Source of the DNA: Quisquiliibacterium transsilvanicum
GTDB taxonomy: Bacteria; Pseudomonadota; Gammaproteobacteria; Burkholderiales; Burkholderiaceae_E
Assembly (NCBI RefSeq): GCF_014202215.1
Contig: NZ_JACHGB010000004.1
Coordinates: 533,255 to 597,254 of the forward strand
Reading direction: 5' to 3'
Length of the DNA: 64,000 bases
Made by a program: the position numbers and the translations under genes. Below the pieces are notes generated by a model. That model did not search any database and was not told the DNA's origin. It saw only the letters and a list, made by a program, of their open reading frames with translations. Position 1 is the first letter of the stretch; each line of letters starts with the position of its first letter. Below, in pieces: positions 9,257 through 18,312 of the stretch.

Positions 9257-10588
9257 TCAGAGGTTCTTGAGCAGCACCACCGAGCGGCGCTGCCAGTTGT
9301 AGAGGTTGCGCTTTTCCTGCGGCAGCGCATCGACGTCGGCGACCACGAAGCCCCGCTTGAGGAACCAGTGCATCGTGCGGGTGGTTAGCACGAACAGCCG
9401 CTTGAGGCCCGCGGCACGGGCGCGCTTCTCGATGCGGGTGAGCACGCGTTCGCCGTCGCCCTTGCCCTGGCTGTGCGGATTCACCGCGAGGCAGGCCATC
9501 TCGCCGATGCCGTCCTCGGGGTAGGCATACAGCGCTGCGCAGCCGAACAGGACGCCGTCGCGCTCGAGCACCGTGAAATTCTCGACTTCGCGCTCGATCA
9601 GCGCGCGGTCGCGGCGCACCAGCGTGCCGTCCTCCTCGAGCGGCCGGATCAGCGCCAGGATGCCGCCCACGTCGTCGGGCCCGGCCTCGCGCAGCTCCTC
9701 CAGGGTCTCCTCGACAACCATGGTGCCCACGCCGCTGTGCTGGAACAGCTCCAGCAGCACGCTGCCGTCCATGTCGAAGGGGATGATGTGCGCGCGCGCC
9801 ACGCCGCCCTGGCAGGCGCGCAGCGCCGCGCGGAGGTAGAGAGCGCCGTCGGTGGGCAGGCGTCCGGGCGAGGACAGCAGGTGCTCCGCGCTGTCCTCGG
9901 AGACCTCGCTGATGACCTCGCCGTCCTCGTCGAGGATCCCCGGGGTCTCGGTGACGAAGATCAGCTTCTCCGCGTCCAGCGCGACGGCTGCGCTCGCGGC
10001 GACGTCTTCCATGCCGAGGTTGAAGGTTTCGCCAGTGGCGGAGAAGCCAAGGTTGGACAGCAGCGCGATCGCCCCGCCGTTGAGCGCGAACTGGATCGTC
10101 TGCGTGTCGACCTTGCGCACCAGGCCGGTGTGCTCGTAGTCGACGCCGTCGACGATTCCCACCGGGCGGGCGCTGACGAGGTTGCCCGACACCACGCGGA
10201 TCGCGGAGTGGGCCATCGGAGTGTTGGGCATTCCCTGCGAGAACGCCGCCTCGATGTCGAGGCGTATCTCGCCGGACGCTTCCTTCGCGCACTCGAGCGC
10301 CACCGGGTCGGTGATGCGCAGGCCGTTCTCGTAGCGCTCCGGCACGCCGCGCAGGCGCAGCTGCTCGTTGATCTGGGGCCGCGAACCGTGCACGACCACG
10401 ATGCGCATGCCCATCGCATGCAGCAGGCCAAGGTCCTGGACCAGGGCGTTGAGTCTGCCCGCCATCACGAGCTCGCCGGGAAATGCGACCACGAAGGTCT
10501 TGCCCCGGAAGGCGTGGATGTAGGGCGCGACCGCGCGCAGCCAGGTGACGAACTGCTCCGGGGCCGGGAGCGCGGGGAAGGTATCCAT
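9257..10588 (-). CDS. argA: Amino-acid N-acetyltransferase (N-acetylglutamate synthase)
   Basis: 443 residues. The N-terminal half is an inactive amino-acid-kinase-like domain (VVAFPGELVMAG, VVVHGSRPQIN), which in the family binds arginine as feedback inhibitor. The C-terminal half is a GNAT acetyltransferase, seen in EMACLAVNPHSQGKGDGERVL and WFLKRGF. It makes N-acetylglutamate, the first step of arginine synthesis. ATG 10588 is preferred; a GTG at 10621 would run into the start of hrpA. The start codon is about 7 nt from a palindromic -10 box, so the mRNA may be leaderless. Confidence 0.94.
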   Translation of the reverse strand: MDTFPALPAPEQFVTWLRAVAPYIHAFRGKTFVVAFPGELVMAGRLNALVQDLGLLHAMGMRIVVVHGSRPQINEQLRLRGVPERYENGLRITDPVALECAKEASGEIRLDIEAAFSQGMPNTPMAHSAIRVVSGNLVSARPVGIVDGVDYEHTGLVRKVDTQTIQFALNGGAIALLSNLGFSATGETFNLGMEDVAASAAVALDAEKLIFVTETPGILDEDGEVISEVSEDSAEHLLSSPGRLPTDGALYLRAALRACQGGVARAHIIPFDMDGSVLLELFQHSGVGTMVVEETLEELREAGPDDVGGILALIRPLEEDGTLVRRDRALIEREVENFTVLERDGVLFGCAALYAYPEDGIGEMACLAVNPHSQGKGDGERVLTRIEKRARAAGLKRLFVLTTRTMHWFLKRGFVVADVDALPQEKRNLYNWQRRSVVLLKNL

Positions 10589-10594
10589 CGCATC

Positions 10595-10602
10595 ATTATA
10601 AT
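10595..10602. promoter_or_regulatory. Palindromic -10 box shared by argA and hrpA
   Basis: The 8-bp palindrome attataat gives a perfect TATAAT on both strands (plus 10597-10602, minus 10600-10595). It sits midway between the argA ATG at 10588 and the hrpA GTG at 10609. Spacing puts both transcription starts at or next to the start codons. Neither side has a convincing -35. Confidence 0.5.
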
Positions 10603-10608
10603 TTCGCA

Positions 10609-13600
10609 GTGCCGCATCCACCGCGACCCCTGCCCCCGCTGTCGTTTCCAGAGTCGCTCCCGGTCAGCGCGCGGCGCGAAGAGATCGCGCGCGCGGTGCG
10701 CGAGCATCCGGTGGTCATCGTCTGCGGCGAGACAGGTTCGGGCAAGACCACCCAGCTGCCGAAGATCCTGGCCGGGCTGGCCGGCCGCGGCGTCGCGGGG
10801 CTGATCGGCCATACCCAGCCCCGCCGGCTGGCGGCCACTTCGGTGGCCCGCCGGATCGCCGAGGAGATCGGCACGCCGCTGGGCGTGAACGTCGGCTACA
10901 AGATCCGCTTCAACGAGAGGTTCACTGCCGGCGCGTCGATCAAGCTGATGACCGACGGCATCCTGCTCGCCGAGACCCTGCACGACCCGCAACTGCGTCA
11001 GTACGACAGCATCATCGTCGACGAGGCCCACGAGCGCAGCCTGAACATCGACTTCCTGCTCGGCTACCTGAAGCAGCTCGTCGAGGGGCCGCGCCGCGAC
11101 GATCTCAAGCTGGTGATCACTTCGGCGACGATCGACGCCGACCGCTTCGCGGCGCATTTCCGCCGTGATGGCCAGCCGGCTCCCGTGGTGGAGGTGTCCG
11201 GACGGCTCTATCCGGTGGAGATGCGTTACCGCAGTTTCGACGAGGAGCAGCGCGACGACGACGACGAGACCGACCTGCCGTCGCGCATCGAGGAGGCGAT
11301 CGACGAGCTCTGGCGCGAGCAGCCGGGCGACGCGCTGGTCTTCCTGCCGGGCGAGCGCGAGATCCGCGACGTCGCCGACCACCTGCGCCGCGCCCATGCC
11401 CGCGCGCAGGCGGGGCGGGGCGGGGCGTCGCTCGCGCGCGGTCCGGTCGAGGTGCTGCCGCTGTTCTCGCGGCTGTCGGCGGCCGACCAGCAGCGGGTGT
11501 TCTCGAAGTCGAACGGGCGGCGCATCGTGCTCGCCACCAACGTCGCCGAGACCTCGCTGACGGTGCCCGGGATCCGCTACGTGGTCGACACCGGCACCGC
11601 GCGGGTCAAGCGCTATCGGTACCGCAGCAAGGTCGAGCAGCTGCAGATCGAGCCGGTTTCGCAGGCGGCGGCCAACCAGCGCGCGGGCCGCTGCGGCCGC
11701 GTGATGAACGGCATCTGCATCCGCCTCTATTCGGAGCAGGACTACGCCGGCCGGCCCCGGTTCACCGACCCGGAGATCCTGCGCTCCTCGCTGGCGGGCG
11801 TGATCCTGCAGATGAAGGCGCTGCGGCTGGCCGACATCGAAGCCTTCCCCTTCCTGGACCCGCCGCCGCGCAATGCGATCGCCGACGGCTACGCGCTGCT
11901 GCACGAGATCAACGCGGTCGACGAGCGCAACCGGCTCACCGAGGTGGGCCGCCAGCTGGCGCGCCTGCCGGTCGACCCGCACATCGGCCGCATGCTGCTG
12001 GCCGCCCGCGACGGGCAGTGCCTGCGCGAGATGCTGGTGATCGCCGCCGGCCTGTCGGTGCAGGATCCGCGCGAGCGCCCGATGGACGCGCAGCAGGCCG
12101 CCGACCAGCAGCACAAGCGCTTCGCCGACGAGCGCTCGGACTTCACCGGCTGGGTGAAGCTGTGGGACTACTGGCAGCAGGCGCAGGCCGACAAGGGGAC
12201 CAACCGCCAGCTGCAGCAGCGGCTCGAGCGCGAGTTCCTGTCGCCGCGCAAGCTGCGCGAGTGGGCGGACGTGCACTCCCAGCTGTCCGAGGCCGTGGCC
12301 GGAATGCACTGGAAGCCGAACGCCACACCGGCAACCCACGAGCAGCTGCACGGCGCGCTGCTCACCGGGATGCTGGGCAACCTCGGCTTCAACCCGGGCG
12401 AGGAGTCCGGCTACCAGGGCACGCATCAGACGCGTTTCCACATCCATCCGGGTTCGGCGCTGGCCAGGAAGGCGCCCCGCTGGCTGATGGCCGCCGAACT
12501 GGTCGACACCGGCAGGCTCTACGCGCGCACCGTCGCGCGCATCGAACCCGACTGGATCGAGAAGGCGGCCAGGCACCTGATCAAGGTTTCGTACAGCGAG
12601 CCGCACTGGGAGAAGAAGGCCGGACAGGCGGTGGCGATGGAGCGCGGCGTGCTCTACGGGCTGACCGTCTACGCGCAGCGCCGCGTGCACTACGGGCCCC
12701 GCGACCCGAAGCTCGCGCGCGAACTGCTGATCCGCGAGGCGCTGGTCGCCGGCGAATGGGAATCGCAGCTTCCCTTCTTCCAGCACAACCGCAGGCTGGT
12801 CGCCGAGATCCGCCGGATGGAGCAGCAGATCCGCCGGCCCGACCTGCTGGTCGACGAGCACTGGCTGCATGACTGGTTCGATGCGCGTGTGCCCGCCGAC
12901 GTGTATTCGGGGGCGATGCTCGAGGCCTGGTACCGCGAAGCGGTGCGCTCCGACGCAGGCCTGCTGAAGCTCTCGCGCGACGAGCTGCTGCGCAAGGACG
13001 CGACTGGCGTGTCGAGCGACGCCTTCCCGCGGCGCCTGTCGATGCGCGGGGTTCAGTTCGATGCGGCCTACCGCTTCGATCCGGGCGCCGGCGACGACGG
13101 CCTGACACTGACCGTGCCGATCCACGCGCTGAACCAGGTCGATGCGGTGCGCTGCGAATGGCTGGTGCCCGGCATGCTGAAGGACAAGGTCGCGGCGCTG
13201 CTGAAGTCGCTGCCGCAGAAACTGCGCCGGCACGTGGTGCCGCTGCCGGAGCATGCCGAGGGCTTCGTCACCCGCTGGATGCCCCGCCTTGAGGAAGGAA
13301 CCGCTCGGCCGCTGGTCGACGCTCTGCTCGAGGACCTGCGCGAGACGCTCCAGGTGCGCGCCCAGGCGTCCGACTTCAAGCTCGAGACGGTGCCGGCGCA
13401 TCTGTTTGCGAACTTCCGGCTGGTCGACGAGCATGGCGCGGTGATGGGCATCTCGCGCAACCTGGCCGCGCTGCGCGCCCAGCACGGCGCGCGTGCGCAG
13501 ACGAGTTTTCAGCAGGCGCTCCGGCGTGTTGCCGACAGCCTCGCTGCGCCCGAAGGCCAGGAGGGCGGCGGCGCGCAGCCGGACGGCCCGGCGCATTCCG

Positions 13601-14706
13601 GCGCGGCTTCGGCAGCGGGGCGTGGGGCTGGGCGCGGGACGGGGCGGGCCGGTGCAGGCGCAGACGCAGGCGCAGGCGCAGGCGCAGGCGCAGGCGCTCC
13701 GCAGGCGAGGAACAAGGCCGGCAAGGCCGGTGAGGGCGGTGAGGGCGATGCGGCGACCCCCGCCGGCGACGGTGGCCGGCCGCGACGCGATGCCCACGCG
13801 TTCCCATCAGGCGGAACCGCTGACGCAGGCGCCGGGCTGGCGCGGCAGGCCGGCGAACGCTTCACCGCCTGGACCTTGGGCGCGCTGCCGGAGATCATGG
13901 AGCTGTCGCGCGGCCGCGAGCGCCTGATCGGCTATCCCGCGCTGGTGGACACAGGCGAGGCCGCCGAGCTGCAGGTCTTCGACGAGCCCGAGGTCGCCGC
14001 GCTGGAGCACCGCGCCGGGCTGCGTCGCCTGTTCGCGATCGCGCTGCGCGAGCCGCTGCGCTTCTTCGAGCGCAGTCTTCCGGAGGCGCAGAAGCTGTCG
14101 CTGCTCCATGCGACCTTCGGCGGCTCGGACGAACTGCGCGCGGAACTGGTCGCCGCAGTGCTCGATCGCGCCTGCCTGATGGCGCCGTTGCCGTCCGATG
14201 CGGAGCAGTTCGCGGCGCGCGTCGCCGAGGCGCGCCCGCGCCTGAACCTGATCGGCCAGGAGCTGGCCCGCCTGGTGCTGTCGGTGCTGCAGGAGCATCA
14301 GGCGGCGATGCGAAAGCTCGCGCAGGCCAAGGGCTTCGCGCAGGCGGCGTCCGACATCGAGCAGCAGCTCGCGGCGCTGATGCCCAGGCGCTTCATCACC
14401 GCGACGCCGGCGGACCGGCTCGCGCACCTGCCGCGCTACCTGAAGGCGATCTCGCTGCGGGTGGACAAGCTGCGTGCAGATCCCGCCCGCGATGCGCAGA
14501 AGCTCGTCGAGCTCGCACCGCTGGTGGCGAATCACCGGCGGATGCTCGCGCATCGCCGGGGCCAGGCCGACCCCAGGCTGGAGGAGTTCCGCTGGCTGCT
14601 CGAGGAGTTGCGGGTGTCGCTGTTCGCACAGGAGCTGCGCACGCCGATGCCGGTGTCGGTCAAGCGCCTCCACAAGGCCTGGGAGGCGATCGTCGCGCAG
14701 GGTTGA
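10609..14706 (+). CDS. hrpA: ATP-dependent RNA helicase HrpA (DEAH box)
   Basis: 1365 residues from GTG 10609. Helicase motifs in order: GETGSGKT (40-47), TQPRRLAA, DEAH (138-141), SAT (TSATIDADRF), ATNVAETSLTVPG and QRAGRCGR, then HA2, OB-fold and the long DUF3418 C-terminal region typical of HrpA. The E. coli enzyme acts on mRNA processing and stalled ribosomes. An insert at residues about 980-1075 is Gly/Ala-rich low complexity, encoded in part by a 6-bp tandem repeat, and is absent from the usual HrpA plan. It is divergent from argA. Confidence 0.94.
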   Translation: MPHPPRPLPPLSFPESLPVSARREEIARAVREHPVVIVCGETGSGKTTQLPKILAGLAGRGVAGLIGHTQPRRLAATSVARRIAEEIGTPLGVNVGYKIRFNERFTAGASIKLMTDGILLAETLHDPQLRQYDSIIVDEAHERSLNIDFLLGYLKQLVEGPRRDDLKLVITSATIDADRFAAHFRRDGQPAPVVEVSGRLYPVEMRYRSFDEEQRDDDDETDLPSRIEEAIDELWREQPGDALVFLPGEREIRDVADHLRRAHARAQAGRGGASLARGPVEVLPLFSRLSAADQQRVFSKSNGRRIVLATNVAETSLTVPGIRYVVDTGTARVKRYRYRSKVEQLQIEPVSQAAANQRAGRCGRVMNGICIRLYSEQDYAGRPRFTDPEILRSSLAGVILQMKALRLADIEAFPFLDPPPRNAIADGYALLHEINAVDERNRLTEVGRQLARLPVDPHIGRMLLAARDGQCLREMLVIAAGLSVQDPRERPMDAQQAADQQHKRFADERSDFTGWVKLWDYWQQAQADKGTNRQLQQRLEREFLSPRKLREWADVHSQLSEAVAGMHWKPNATPATHEQLHGALLTGMLGNLGFNPGEESGYQGTHQTRFHIHPGSALARKAPRWLMAAELVDTGRLYARTVARIEPDWIEKAARHLIKVSYSEPHWEKKAGQAVAMERGVLYGLTVYAQRRVHYGPRDPKLARELLIREALVAGEWESQLPFFQHNRRLVAEIRRMEQQIRRPDLLVDEHWLHDWFDARVPADVYSGAMLEAWYREAVRSDAGLLKLSRDELLRKDATGVSSDAFPRRLSMRGVQFDAAYRFDPGAGDDGLTLTVPIHALNQVDAVRCEWLVPGMLKDKVAALLKSLPQKLRRHVVPLPEHAEGFVTRWMPRLEEGTARPLVDALLEDLRETLQVRAQASDFKLETVPAHLFANFRLVDEHGAVMGISRNLAALRAQHGARAQTSFQQALRRVADSLAAPEGQEGGGAQPDGPAHSGAASAAGRGAGRGTGRAGAGADAGAGAGAGAGAPQARNKAGKAGEGGEGDAATPAGDGGRPRRDAHAFPSGGTADAGAGLARQAGERFTAWTLGALPEIMELSRGRERLIGYPALVDTGEAAELQVFDEPEVAALEHRAGLRRLFAIALREPLRFFERSLPEAQKLSLLHATFGGSDELRAELVAAVLDRACLMAPLPSDAEQFAARVAEARPRLNLIGQELARLVLSVLQEHQAAMRKLAQAKGFAQAASDIEQQLAALMPRRFITATPADRLAHLPRYLKAISLRVDKLRADPARDAQKLVELAPLVANHRRMLAHRRGQADPRLEEFRWLLEELRVSLFAQELRTPMPVSVKRLHKAWEAIVAQG
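13653..13697 (+). repeat. Hexanucleotide tandem repeat inside hrpA
   Basis: About seven copies of gcaggc, one with a single change (gcagac), encoding alternating Gly-Ala at residues about 1016-1030 of HrpA. The unit is 6 bp, so slippage would keep the frame. Confidence 0.85.
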
Positions 14707-14822
14707 TCCGTTCCGGACCCGCGCCTGCGGCGCCGCTGGTGTTCACGCAACGCAGGCGCTGCTGCCTGGCGCCGTTCGCGTACCATCCAGGTCCGCCCGC
14801 GCAGATTGTCTGGAGTTCAAGC

Positions 14823-15878
14823 ATGTCCATCCTCGCGTCCGCCGCGCCGGTCTGCGCCGACCAGGTCGCCCACGGCTGCCGCCGAGGGCCGCTCGCGCAG
14901 GGCGTCGGCGCAGCGCGCCGGGCCGGCCGCCTGCTGCTGGCCCTGGCCTGTGCTGCGGCTTGCGTGCCGGCGGCGGCGCAGATCGCGGTCGTGCTGAACT
15001 CGCGTGACGCCAGCGTCTCGCTGATCGACCAGAAGACCTTCGCCGAGGTCGGCCGCGTCGACGTGGGCAAGGAGCCGCATCACCTCTATCCGACGCCCGA
15101 CGGCAAGTCGCTGATCATTGCCAATGCGATGAGCGACGACCTGCACTTGCTCGACCCGGTCACCGGGCAGGTGCAGTCGCGCCAGCGCGGCATTGAGGAC
15201 CCTTACCAGATCGGGTTTTCGCCGGACAACAAGTGGTTCGTCGTCAACGCGCTGCGGCTCGACCGGGTCGACATCTACCGCTACGACGGCAAGGCGCTGA
15301 GCGTCGCCGCGCGGCTGCCGCTGCCCAAGGCGCCCAGTCACGTCTGGTTCTCGGCCGACAGCCGCTTCGCGTTCGTGACGCTGCAGGAGAGCGAGAGCAT
15401 CGCCGCGATCGACCTGGGGCGCCAGCAGGTCGTCTGGCAGATGCGCGTCGGCAAGCTGCCGGCGGGGATCATCGTCACCCCCGACGACCGTTTCCTGATG
15501 GTGGGGATCATGGGCGAGGACTGCGTCGCGGTGGTGGACTGGCGCGCGCAGAAGCTGCTCGAATGCATCCGCACCGGCCGCGGCGCGCACAATTTTCGGG
15601 GCCAGGGCGACCGCAGGCACGTGTTCGTGTCCAACCGGGTGGAGAACACGATCTCGCGCATCGACATGACTACGATGAAGGTCGTCGACACCATCGCGGT
15701 GCCCGGCGGCCCGGACGACATGGAAATCACCGCCGATGGCCGCCACCTGTGGGTCACCTCGCGCTTCGCCAAGCAGGTCTGCGTGGTCGACATCGCCCAG
15801 CGCAAGGTGGTGCAGCGGATCCCGGTGGGGCGATCGCCGCACGGCATCTACTTCCATAACCGGGCCCCGCTGCTGTAG
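14823..15878 (+). CDS. Exported YncE-like beta-propeller protein
   Basis: 351 residues. A hydrophobic stretch at about residues 36-52 (RLLLALACAAACVPAAAQ) looks like a signal peptide, though the preceding n-region is unusually long. The rest is repeated beta-propeller (YVTN-type) blades, for example IAVVLNSRDASVSLID, HHLYPTPDGKSLIIAN and DDMEITADGRHLWVTS. Such proteins are periplasmic or surface binding scaffolds; the ligand is unknown. It is followed 13 bp later by the deacetylase gene, probably cotranscribed. Confidence 0.8.
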   Translation: MSILASAAPVCADQVAHGCRRGPLAQGVGAARRAGRLLLALACAAACVPAAAQIAVVLNSRDASVSLIDQKTFAEVGRVDVGKEPHHLYPTPDGKSLIIANAMSDDLHLLDPVTGQVQSRQRGIEDPYQIGFSPDNKWFVVNALRLDRVDIYRYDGKALSVAARLPLPKAPSHVWFSADSRFAFVTLQESESIAAIDLGRQQVVWQMRVGKLPAGIIVTPDDRFLMVGIMGEDCVAVVDWRAQKLLECIRTGRGAHNFRGQGDRRHVFVSNRVENTISRIDMTTMKVVDTIAVPGGPDDMEITADGRHLWVTSRFAKQVCVVDIAQRKVVQRIPVGRSPHGIYFHNRAPLL

Positions 15879-15891
15879 GGCGCGCAGCCGC

Positions 15892-16824
15892 ATGATGCCT
15901 GCCCATGCCGGACGGCCTTCGCGACAGGGCGCTGCCCCGGCGCGCCGTGCGACGCGAGCGCGCCTGCGCTGCGGAAGACACTTCGCCGCTGCCACGGCCG
16001 CGGTGTCCCTGACGCTGGTGTCCCCGGCTGCAACCCTCGGGGCCGGAGCGGAGACCGTCAAGGCTGCCGCGGCAGCCTCTCAGGGAGCGCCTTCGGCCGC
16101 CGATTCGGGCGCAGGCTGCAAGGGGACGGTCCACCTGACGCTGGACACCGGCAACATGAGCCAGGCGGAGGCGATCGCCGCCATCCTGCGCAGGCACCAG
16201 GTGAAGGCCACCTTCTTCCTCGCGAACGAACGCACGCCTCGCGGCGATTTCGCCCTCGATGACGGCTGGTCGGCCTACTGGCGGGCGCGGGCTGCGGAAG
16301 GACACGCCTTCGGCAGCCATACCTACGACCATGTCTACTTCCGCGAGGCGCCGGCGGCCAGTCGCGCCGCCGCGCCGGTCTTTCTCGCGCGGCCGCAGTT
16401 CGGGGCCAATGCCGGTCGCACGCTGCGCTGGGACGGCGCCGCGCTCTGCAGCGAACTGCGGCGCGTGGACGCGCGGTTTCGCGAGATCGCCGGCCGGGGG
16501 CTCGATCCGCTGTGGCGGGCGCCGGGCGGGCGGGCGCCGGCGGCCGCGATGCAGGCGGCGCGCGGATGCGGCTTCACCCATGTCCACTGGGCGCCAGCGG
16601 GCTTCCTGGGCGACGAGCTGCCTTCCGAGACGCACCCGAACGAGCGCCTGCTGGAGCAGGCGCTTTCGCGCGTGCGCGACGGTGACGTACTGATGGCGCA
16701 CCTGGGCATCTGGTCGCGCCGCGAGCCCTTCGCGCCGATGCTCGACCCGCTGATCGCGGGGCTGAAGCGGCAGGGCCTTTGCTTCGCTACGCTGGCGACG
16801 CCCGCGGTTCGCGGGAGGCCGTGA
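15892..16824 (+). CDS. Polysaccharide deacetylase-family protein (NodB-like)
   Basis: 310 residues with an N-terminal hydrophobic export segment. The NodB motifs are HLTLDTGN (usually T-F-D-D-G), GSHTYDH (metal-binding H-x-x-x-H) and WRAPGGR. The second aspartate of motif 1, a metal ligand in classic deacetylases, is threonine here. From memory, other Burkholderiales have a group with the same TFDTG form, so this is probably a subfamily rather than a defect. Substrate unknown. ATG 15892 or 15895 may start it. The end overlaps the next gene. Confidence 0.78.
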   Translation: MMPAHAGRPSRQGAAPARRATRARLRCGRHFAAATAAVSLTLVSPAATLGAGAETVKAAAAASQGAPSAADSGAGCKGTVHLTLDTGNMSQAEAIAAILRRHQVKATFFLANERTPRGDFALDDGWSAYWRARAAEGHAFGSHTYDHVYFREAPAASRAAAPVFLARPQFGANAGRTLRWDGAALCSELRRVDARFREIAGRGLDPLWRAPGGRAPAAAMQAARGCGFTHVHWAPAGFLGDELPSETHPNERLLEQALSRVRDGDVLMAHLGIWSRREPFAPMLDPLIAGLKRQGLCFATLATPAVRGRP

Positions 16825-17777
16825 TGTCCGGCTGGTTCGACTGGTTCGGCGACTTCGTCGGCATTGCGCAGGGCTGGCTGTACGAGACCCTCGTGCAGCC
16901 CCTGCTGTTCGCGGCCGGCCTGATCAACTACGGCGACCAGGCCTACGACGCGCTCGAGTGGGTGGTGATCGGAGCGGTGGAGGTGGCCGTGATGGCGGTG
17001 GTGCTGGGCTGGTGCGAACGGCGCTGGAGCGCCGAGCCGCTCGTCGACCGCGCCGCGGTGCGCACCGACGTGCTCTACACGCTGCTGCACCGCCTGGGCG
17101 CCTTTCCGCTGGTCGCATTCGCACTGCTCGTGCCGGCCTTCGACGCGCTGGAGGCGGCGCTGCGCCTGGACGGTTTCTCGCGGCTGAGCGTCGACGAGTG
17201 GTGGCCTGGAGTCACCGACCTGCCCGTGGTGAGCTTCATGGTCTATCTGGTGCTGCTCGACTTCGTCGATTACTGGATGCACCGCGGCCAGCACCGCTTC
17301 GCCTGGTGGTGGGCCCTGCACGCCGTGCATCACAGCCAGCGGCAGATGACCTTCTGGTCCGACAACCGCAACCACCTGATCGACGACTTGCTGCGCGACG
17401 CAGTGCTCGCGGCGCTTGCCGTCGTGGTGGGGGTGCCGCCCGGGCAGTTCATCGCGCTCACCGTAGCGTCGCGCGTGATTCAGAGCGTGCATCACGGCAA
17501 TCTGCGCTGGCGTTGGGGCGGACCGGCGGAACGGCTGCTGGTGAGCCCGAGCTTCCACCGACTGCACCATTCGATCGGCTATGGGCACGAGGGGCCGGCG
17601 CGGGGCTGCAACTTCGCGGTGCTATTCCCGGTGTGGGACGTGATCTTCCGAACCGCCGACTTCCGGCCCGGCTTCGTTCCCACCGGCATCGGCGACCAGC
17701 TCCGGGGCAGGGACTATGGCCGCGGGTTCTGGGCGCAGCAGTGGCTTGCGCTGCGGCGCCTCGCGCATCGCGCCTGA
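16824..17777 (+). CDS. Sterol desaturase / fatty acid hydroxylase family membrane protein
   Basis: 317 residues with several hydrophobic helices and the di-iron histidine clusters of the family: HRGQH, HAVHH (in WALHAVHHSQRQM), a histidine in NRNHL, and HRLHH (in SFHRLHHSIGYGHE). These enzymes oxidise lipids at the membrane. The ATG at 16824 overlaps the deacetylase stop (tgatg), so the two are translationally coupled. The substrate cannot be read from the sequence. Confidence 0.85.
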   Translation: MSGWFDWFGDFVGIAQGWLYETLVQPLLFAAGLINYGDQAYDALEWVVIGAVEVAVMAVVLGWCERRWSAEPLVDRAAVRTDVLYTLLHRLGAFPLVAFALLVPAFDALEAALRLDGFSRLSVDEWWPGVTDLPVVSFMVYLVLLDFVDYWMHRGQHRFAWWWALHAVHHSQRQMTFWSDNRNHLIDDLLRDAVLAALAVVVGVPPGQFIALTVASRVIQSVHHGNLRWRWGGPAERLLVSPSFHRLHHSIGYGHEGPARGCNFAVLFPVWDVIFRTADFRPGFVPTGIGDQLRGRDYGRGFWAQQWLALRRLAHRA

Positions 17778-17954
17778 CCCCGGCCCGCGCGCGTTTCCCC
17801 TTGCGCGCCGGGCGGCCCTGGATCATGCTGATCGGTCCGGGGCGGACCTTGCGTTCCGGACGATGACGGCCCTTCGGGCTCGTTTGCCGCGCGATCGCAT
17901 CGCCCGACCCTCGCGCCCGCCGGGCCGCCCCAACCCGGCAAGAGGAGGAAAGGC

Positions 17955-18284
17955 ATGGCTCTCTATCTGACCCGCGCGCGCTACAGCCCGGAGGGGTACA
18001 GGGGAATGATCGCCAAACCCGAGAACCGGGAGGCGATCGCCAGGACGCTGTTCGAGGCGTCGGGCATGAAGCTGCAGCACATCTGGTACTCGGCGACGAC
18101 CTACGAGATCATCGTGATCGGCGAAGGCGAGGCGGTGGGCGGCGCCACTGCCGCGATGGTGGTGCTCGCCAGCGGCGGGTTCACCGACGTCCAGTCGATC
18201 GAATTGCTGAGCATGCAGCAGCAGTTCGAGGCAATGAAGGCCGGCGCTGCCGTCGCGGCGAAGTTCCGTCCGCCCGGCAAGTGA
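17955..18284 (+). CDS. GYD domain protein
   Basis: 109 residues with the small alpha-beta GYD fold pattern: YLTRARYSPEGYRGMI at the start, KLQHIWYSATTYEIIVIGEG, then FTDVQSIELLSMQQQFEAMK. The usual GxYD element is changed to ATTYE here. Ribosome site agaggagg precedes ATG 17955. The function of this widespread family is unknown. The 177 bp before it show no gene. Confidence 0.78.
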   Translation: MALYLTRARYSPEGYRGMIAKPENREAIARTLFEASGMKLQHIWYSATTYEIIVIGEGEAVGGATAAMVVLASGGFTDVQSIELLSMQQQFEAMKAGAAVAAKFRPPGK

Positions 18285-18289
18285 GGCCG

Positions 18290-18312
18290 GGGCCGGGCGT
18301 CACGCCCGGCCC
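18290..18312. terminator. Convergent hairpin after the GYD gene
   Basis: Perfect 10-bp inverted repeat (18290-18299 with 18303-18312) around a 3-nt loop that is itself the stop codon of the minus-strand neighbour. No T-run follows. It probably marks the 3' ends of both converging genes. Confidence 0.5.

Noticed and set aside
10465-13797. 1110-residue open frame on the minus strand
   Set aside because: It lies opposite hrpA, whose motifs are clear. Its composition is Arg/His/Leu-rich with no recognisable domain, as expected from the complement of GC-rich coding DNA.
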